The notes under the pieces are model-generated. The model was given only the letters and a program-made list of their open reading frames with translations. It was not told where the DNA came from and searched no databases. A stretch of DNA of 43,263 nucleotides from Alteromonadaceae bacterium UBA2620 (lineage in GTDB: Bacteria; Pseudomonadota; Gammaproteobacteria; Enterobacterales; Alteromonadaceae), in assembly GCA_002339125.1 (NCBI GenBank), contig DDJQ01000011.1, positions 1-43,263 on the forward strand. Direction: 5' to 3'. The position numbers and the translations under genes were made by a program. Numbering within the stretch: position 1 is the stretch's first letter; each line of letters starts with the position of its first letter. Of the stretch, positions 40,645 to 43,263 are shown piece by piece.

Positions 40645-40914
40645 TTAGCGACGCAGACCAAGACGTTTGATCAGATCAAGATAACGTTCTGCATTTTTAC
40701 CTTTCAGGTAATCAAGCAGTTTACGGCGCTGGCTAACCATGCGCAGCAGACCACGACGTGAGTGGTGATCTTTCTTGTTTGATGAGAAGTGTGATTGCAG
40801 CTTGTTGATGTTGTGCGTTAACAGTGCAACCTGTACTTCAGGTGAACCAGTATCACCTTCTTTAACGCCATATTCAGCAACGATACCTGCGGTTTCTTCT
40901 TTAGTTAGTGACAT
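40645..40914 (-). CDS. rpsO: 30S ribosomal protein S15
   Basis: An 89-residue S15, full standard length. It has MSLTKEETAGIVAEYGVKEGDTGSPEVQVALLT, then HFSSNKKDHHSRRGLLRMVSQRRKLLDYLKGKN, the 16S rRNA-binding helices. It binds the central domain of 16S rRNA early in 30S assembly. AGGAG precedes the ATG by about 7 bp. It follows truB by 107 bp, as in E. coli, where S15 represses its own translation; a leader structure was not tested here. Confidence 0.98.
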   Translation of the reverse strand: MSLTKEETAGIVAEYGVKEGDTGSPEVQVALLTHNINKLQSHFSSNKKDHHSRRGLLRMVSQRRKLLDYLKGKNAERYLDLIKRLGLRR

Positions 40915-41021
40915 AATTTTCTCCTGTTTTTTAACCTGCCGGACCGATCACTAATTCAGTCTGACAAAACTGAGCGCGTATTATACTTGGCATGGCACCA
41001 TGCGCAAGTGATTTTACGCGT

Positions 41022-42005
41022 TTACGATTCTGCGCTGTAAACCACGCTGCGCCGGGGCGCAACAAACACCTGATCAGCCGGGGCTTTTTGATCTTTCGGT
41101 GCACAGACCCCCTCGCCGACGCCCAGAAACCGGGCGGGTGTGATAGTGCTATCGTAAATACGATATTGCTGGCCTTCTGCAAGGCTATCAGCTTGCAATG
41201 GCGTTACACTCTGCCCATGCTGCAACCGGTGAGTCTCAGCTGCGCATAGCTCAACAGCTGGTAAGCTTTTCACAGCGGTGTCCATGGGTAGCAACAACGC
41301 ATCGATAGCCGTATAATCACGCTCGTTGATCTCCTGCTCCACCATGGCCTCAAGGGCTTCCACAGAAATCATGTTAGGCGTTGGGTAATCTGCTACTTTG
41401 GTTCGGTGTAGCCGGGTGACATAAGCACCACAGCCTAACTGCTGACCAATATCATCGACCAGTGAACGAATATAAGTGCCTTTGCTGCAACGTACCCGCA
41501 TGTCCACTTCAGGCAGTGACATACGCGTAATCTCCAGCTCAAAAATAGTGATATCTCTGGCTTCACGAGGCACTTCTATGCCCTGTCTGGCATAGTGGTA
41601 TAGCGGCTTTCCCTGGTACTTAAGCGCCGAAAACATCGATGGCACCTGCTTGCTGCTGCCTAAGAAAGACAAGCACGCAGCCCGAACTTCCTCTTCACTG
41701 CACGAGACATCACGCTCTTCAACAATCTCGCCGTCGGCATCAGACGTTGTGGTACGAATGCCAAGACGGGCGGTGACTTCATACTCTTTATCGGCGTCGA
41801 GCAAGTACTGAGAAAACTTGGTGGCTTCACCTAAACACACCGGTAACATGCCGGTAGCCAGCGGATCGAGTGCACCGGTATGGCCGGCTTTTTGAGCCTG
41901 ATATAGCCAGCGCACCTTTTGTAAAATTTGATTTGATGAACCGCCCAGGGGTTTATCAATTAACACAATGCCGTTTACTGCCCGGCCTTTGCGTTTTCTT
42001 GCCAT
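41022..42005 (-). CDS. truB: tRNA pseudouridine(55) synthase
   Basis: A 327-residue TruB that makes pseudouridine 55 in the T-loop of tRNAs. The catalytic Asp47 is in GHTGALDPLATGMLP, and the later motifs KYQGKPLYHYAR and RVRCSKGTYIRSLVDDIG are intact. The C-terminal ~75 residues form the PUA-like domain (ARFLGVGE). Length is slightly over the E. coli protein because of a C-terminal extension. It starts 6 bp after the rbfA stop, in the conserved infB-rbfA-truB-rpsO order. Confidence 0.97.
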   Translation of the reverse strand: MARKRKGRAVNGIVLIDKPLGGSSNQILQKVRWLYQAQKAGHTGALDPLATGMLPVCLGEATKFSQYLLDADKEYEVTARLGIRTTTSDADGEIVEERDVSCSEEEVRAACLSFLGSSKQVPSMFSALKYQGKPLYHYARQGIEVPREARDITIFELEITRMSLPEVDMRVRCSKGTYIRSLVDDIGQQLGCGAYVTRLHRTKVADYPTPNMISVEALEAMVEQEINERDYTAIDALLLPMDTAVKSLPAVELCAAETHRLQHGQSVTPLQADSLAEGQQYRIYDSTITPARFLGVGEGVCAPKDQKAPADQVFVAPRRSVVYSAES

Positions 42006-42011
42006 GCCTGA

Positions 42012-42407
42012 TTATTCCTGCTCGTCGTCGTTATTCGACCGTTCTTTATCACGAGCGATAGTTTCACTCACCAGGTTAGAGATACGCATGCCTTCCGTAA
42101 TCGACTTATCTTCAAAGAAATGCAGATGCGGTACGGCACGCATACGTAAGCGTTTGGCCAACAAGCTGCGCAGAAAACCGGTGTTCTCGCCCAGCTGTTT
42201 CATTTGCGCTTTGGTTTCCTTCTCATCACTGTTATAAAACGTGATAAAAATTTTGGCATGCGCGAGATCCCGGGAGACCTCCACATCAGAAAGCGTAATG
42301 AAAGGCAGGTTTCCTACCCGGTGCTTATATTCATTTTGCAGCAAACTGGCCACTTCTTTGTGGATTTGCTGGGCAACCCGATCAGTTCGAGAAAATTCCC
42401 GAGCCAT
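42012..42407 (-). CDS. rbfA: Ribosome-binding factor A
   Basis: A 131-residue RbfA, a KH-type 30S maturation and cold-shock factor. Family features are FSRTDRVAQQIHKEVASLLQNE at the start, PFITLSDVEVSRDLAHAKIFITF and LAKRLRMRAVPHLHFFEDKSI. The C-terminal ~20 residues are acidic and Arg-rich. AGGAGAG lies about 6 bp before the ATG. It is separated from infB by 110 bp containing a strong hairpin and is closely coupled to truB. Confidence 0.97.
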   Translation of the reverse strand: MAREFSRTDRVAQQIHKEVASLLQNEYKHRVGNLPFITLSDVEVSRDLAHAKIFITFYNSDEKETKAQMKQLGENTGFLRSLLAKRLRMRAVPHLHFFEDKSITEGMRISNLVSETIARDKERSNNDDEQE

Positions 42408-42471
42408 AGTTACTCTCCTCTGTTTTGCAATCTGTCCTGCTTTTAGTGTAGCGGACTATCGCACAGACAAA

Positions 42472-42495
42472 AGCGGGGGCTTCAGAGCCCCCGCT
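42472..42495 (-). terminator. Strong hairpin between infB and rbfA
   Basis: AGCGGGGGCT and AGCCCCCGCT form a perfect 10-bp stem with a 4-nt loop. On the minus strand it is followed by only TTTG, so partial termination or mRNA processing inside the operon is more likely than a full stop. Confidence 0.65.
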
Positions 42496-42517
42496 ATACT
42501 TTAGTTATTCGCTGAGC

Positions 42518-43263
42518 TTAGATTTCGCGTTTCACTTCAACTACCTGGAAGACCTCGATTTGGTCGCCCACTTTTACGTCGTTGTAGTTTTTAACGCCGA
42601 TACCACATTCCATACCGTTACGAACTTCCTGAACGTCATCTTTAAAGCGACGCAGGGATTCCAGCTCACCTTCGTAAATAACCACGTTTTCACGCAGTAC
42701 GCGAATTGGGTTACTACGTTTAACAGTACCTTCTGTTACCATACAACCGGCAATCGCGCCCAGTTTCGGTGACTTGAATACATCACGTACTTCAGCAAGA
42801 CCCATGATTTCCTGTTTGAATTCTGGTGCCAGCATACCACTCATGGCCGCTTTCACTTCATCAATCAGGTCATAGATAACGCTGTAGTAACGTAAGTCGA
42901 TTTCTTCCGCTTCAATCACGCGACGTGCAGTTGCATCGGCACGAACGTTAAAGCCCACCACGATAGCACTTGATGCTGCCGCCAGGCTGGCGTCGGTTTC
43001 AGTAATACCACCTACACCGCTACCTACGATATTCACTTTAACTTCACTGGTAGACAGTTTGGTCAGTGACTCAGAAATCGCCTCAACAGAACCTTGTACG
43101 TCTGCTTTCAGTACTACGTTCAGCTCGCTTACGTCACCGGCTTCCATGTTAGCAAACATGTTTTCCAGCTTGGCTTTCTGCTGACGGGCAAGTTTCAGCT
43201 CACGTTTCTTCTGATGACGTTTACCGGCCACTTCACGCGCCTTACGCTCATCCTGTACTACCA
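42518..43263 (-). CDS. infB: Translation initiation factor IF-2, C-terminal part
   Basis: The 3' portion of infB, about 247 codons, running off the right edge; the frame stays open to the last base. Visible are VVLKADVQGSVEAISESLTKL, the start of domain III after the GTPase and domain II, then VGSGVGGITETDASLAAAS, AIVVGFNVR, and domain C2 with VRDVFKSPKLGAIAGCMVTEGTVKR and KDDVQEVRNGMECGIGVKNYNDVKVGDQIEVF. C2 binds fMet-tRNA. The G-domain lies outside the window. An internal GTG at 43231 is not a real start. Confidence 0.97.
   Translation of the reverse strand, partial: VVQDERKAREVAGKRHQKKRELKLARQQKAKLENMFANMEAGDVSELNVVLKADVQGSVEAISESLTKLSTSEVKVNIVGSGVGGITETDASLAAASSAIVVGFNVRADATARRVIEAEEIDLRYYSVIYDLIDEVKAAMSGMLAPEFKQEIMGLAEVRDVFKSPKLGAIAGCMVTEGTVKRSNPIRVLRENVVIYEGELESLRRFKDDVQEVRNGMECGIGVKNYNDVKVGDQIEVFQVVEVKREI

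Overview
The window looks like a chromosomal stretch from a marine or brackish gammaproteobacterium of the Alteromonadales, most likely Alteromonadaceae. This is inferred from the protein content: TrxC, YgiQ, AhpC/AhpF, the DgcN-DgcA pair, the GNAT-nitrilase fusion, and the infB-rbfA-truB-rpsO order read from the minus strand. Base composition is even, near 50% GC. No tRNA, rRNA, CRISPR array, insertion sequence or prophage was seen. The left edge cuts an unidentified gene (49 C-terminal residues remain) and the right edge cuts infB.

Layout. 1-600: end of an unknown gene, then three tandem copies of a ~150-bp repeat carrying palindromes. 612-4233: membrane-anchored DsbA-like protein, DUF2789, a chemoreceptor with a very short external loop, a TIGR03643/DUF2805 protein, and a GST-fold protein whose start lies in a nested stem-loop. 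4237-8837 (minus): exported lipoprotein adenine-deaminase homologue plus HupE/UreJ-type membrane protein, then SatD-like regulator plus DUF3307 membrane protein behind an operator-like array of 28-bp period. 9204-14190: photolyase/cryptochrome, secreted retropepsin-like protease, a small secreted protein with three GKPPFKR repeats, patatin, DUF445. 14421-18064: collagen-like lipoprotein with duplicated propeller-like halves, Asp-box propeller, DUF3859. 18262-21902: adenosine-deaminase-fold protein lacking the usual catalytic Glu, the D-glutamate genes dgcN-dgcA, an EVE-domain protein. 22019-26034: trxC, ygiQ, YdcH/DUF465, PH-domain protein. 26136-30338 (minus): ahpF, ahpC, and a receiver-TPR protein whose receiver lacks the phospho-acceptor Asp. 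30545-33719: 2OG-Fe(II) oxygenase diverging from a GNAT-nitrilase fusion and a one-Cys thioredoxin-like protein. 33843-40581: coiled-coil membrane protein, second patatin, second chemoreceptor, mntP, SDR, small lipoprotein, unknown protein. 40645-43263 (minus): rpsO, truB, rbfA, infB.

Functional themes are thiol and peroxide handling (DsbA-like, TrxC, AhpCF, Trx-like), amino-acid and nitrogen salvage (DgcN-DgcA, deaminase homologues, nitrilase), and cell-envelope proteins. The best candidate for something undescribed is 10699-11883: a secreted one-domain aspartic protease divergent from a secreted protein built of GKPPFKR repeats, whose copies differ only at synonymous sites, with a 19-bp palindrome between them. 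Other signals worth attention are the 28-bp-periodic palindromes before the SatD gene, the Glu-less deaminase beside dgcNA, the exported deaminase homologue next to HupE, and the 20-bp perfect palindrome at 31337-31356.
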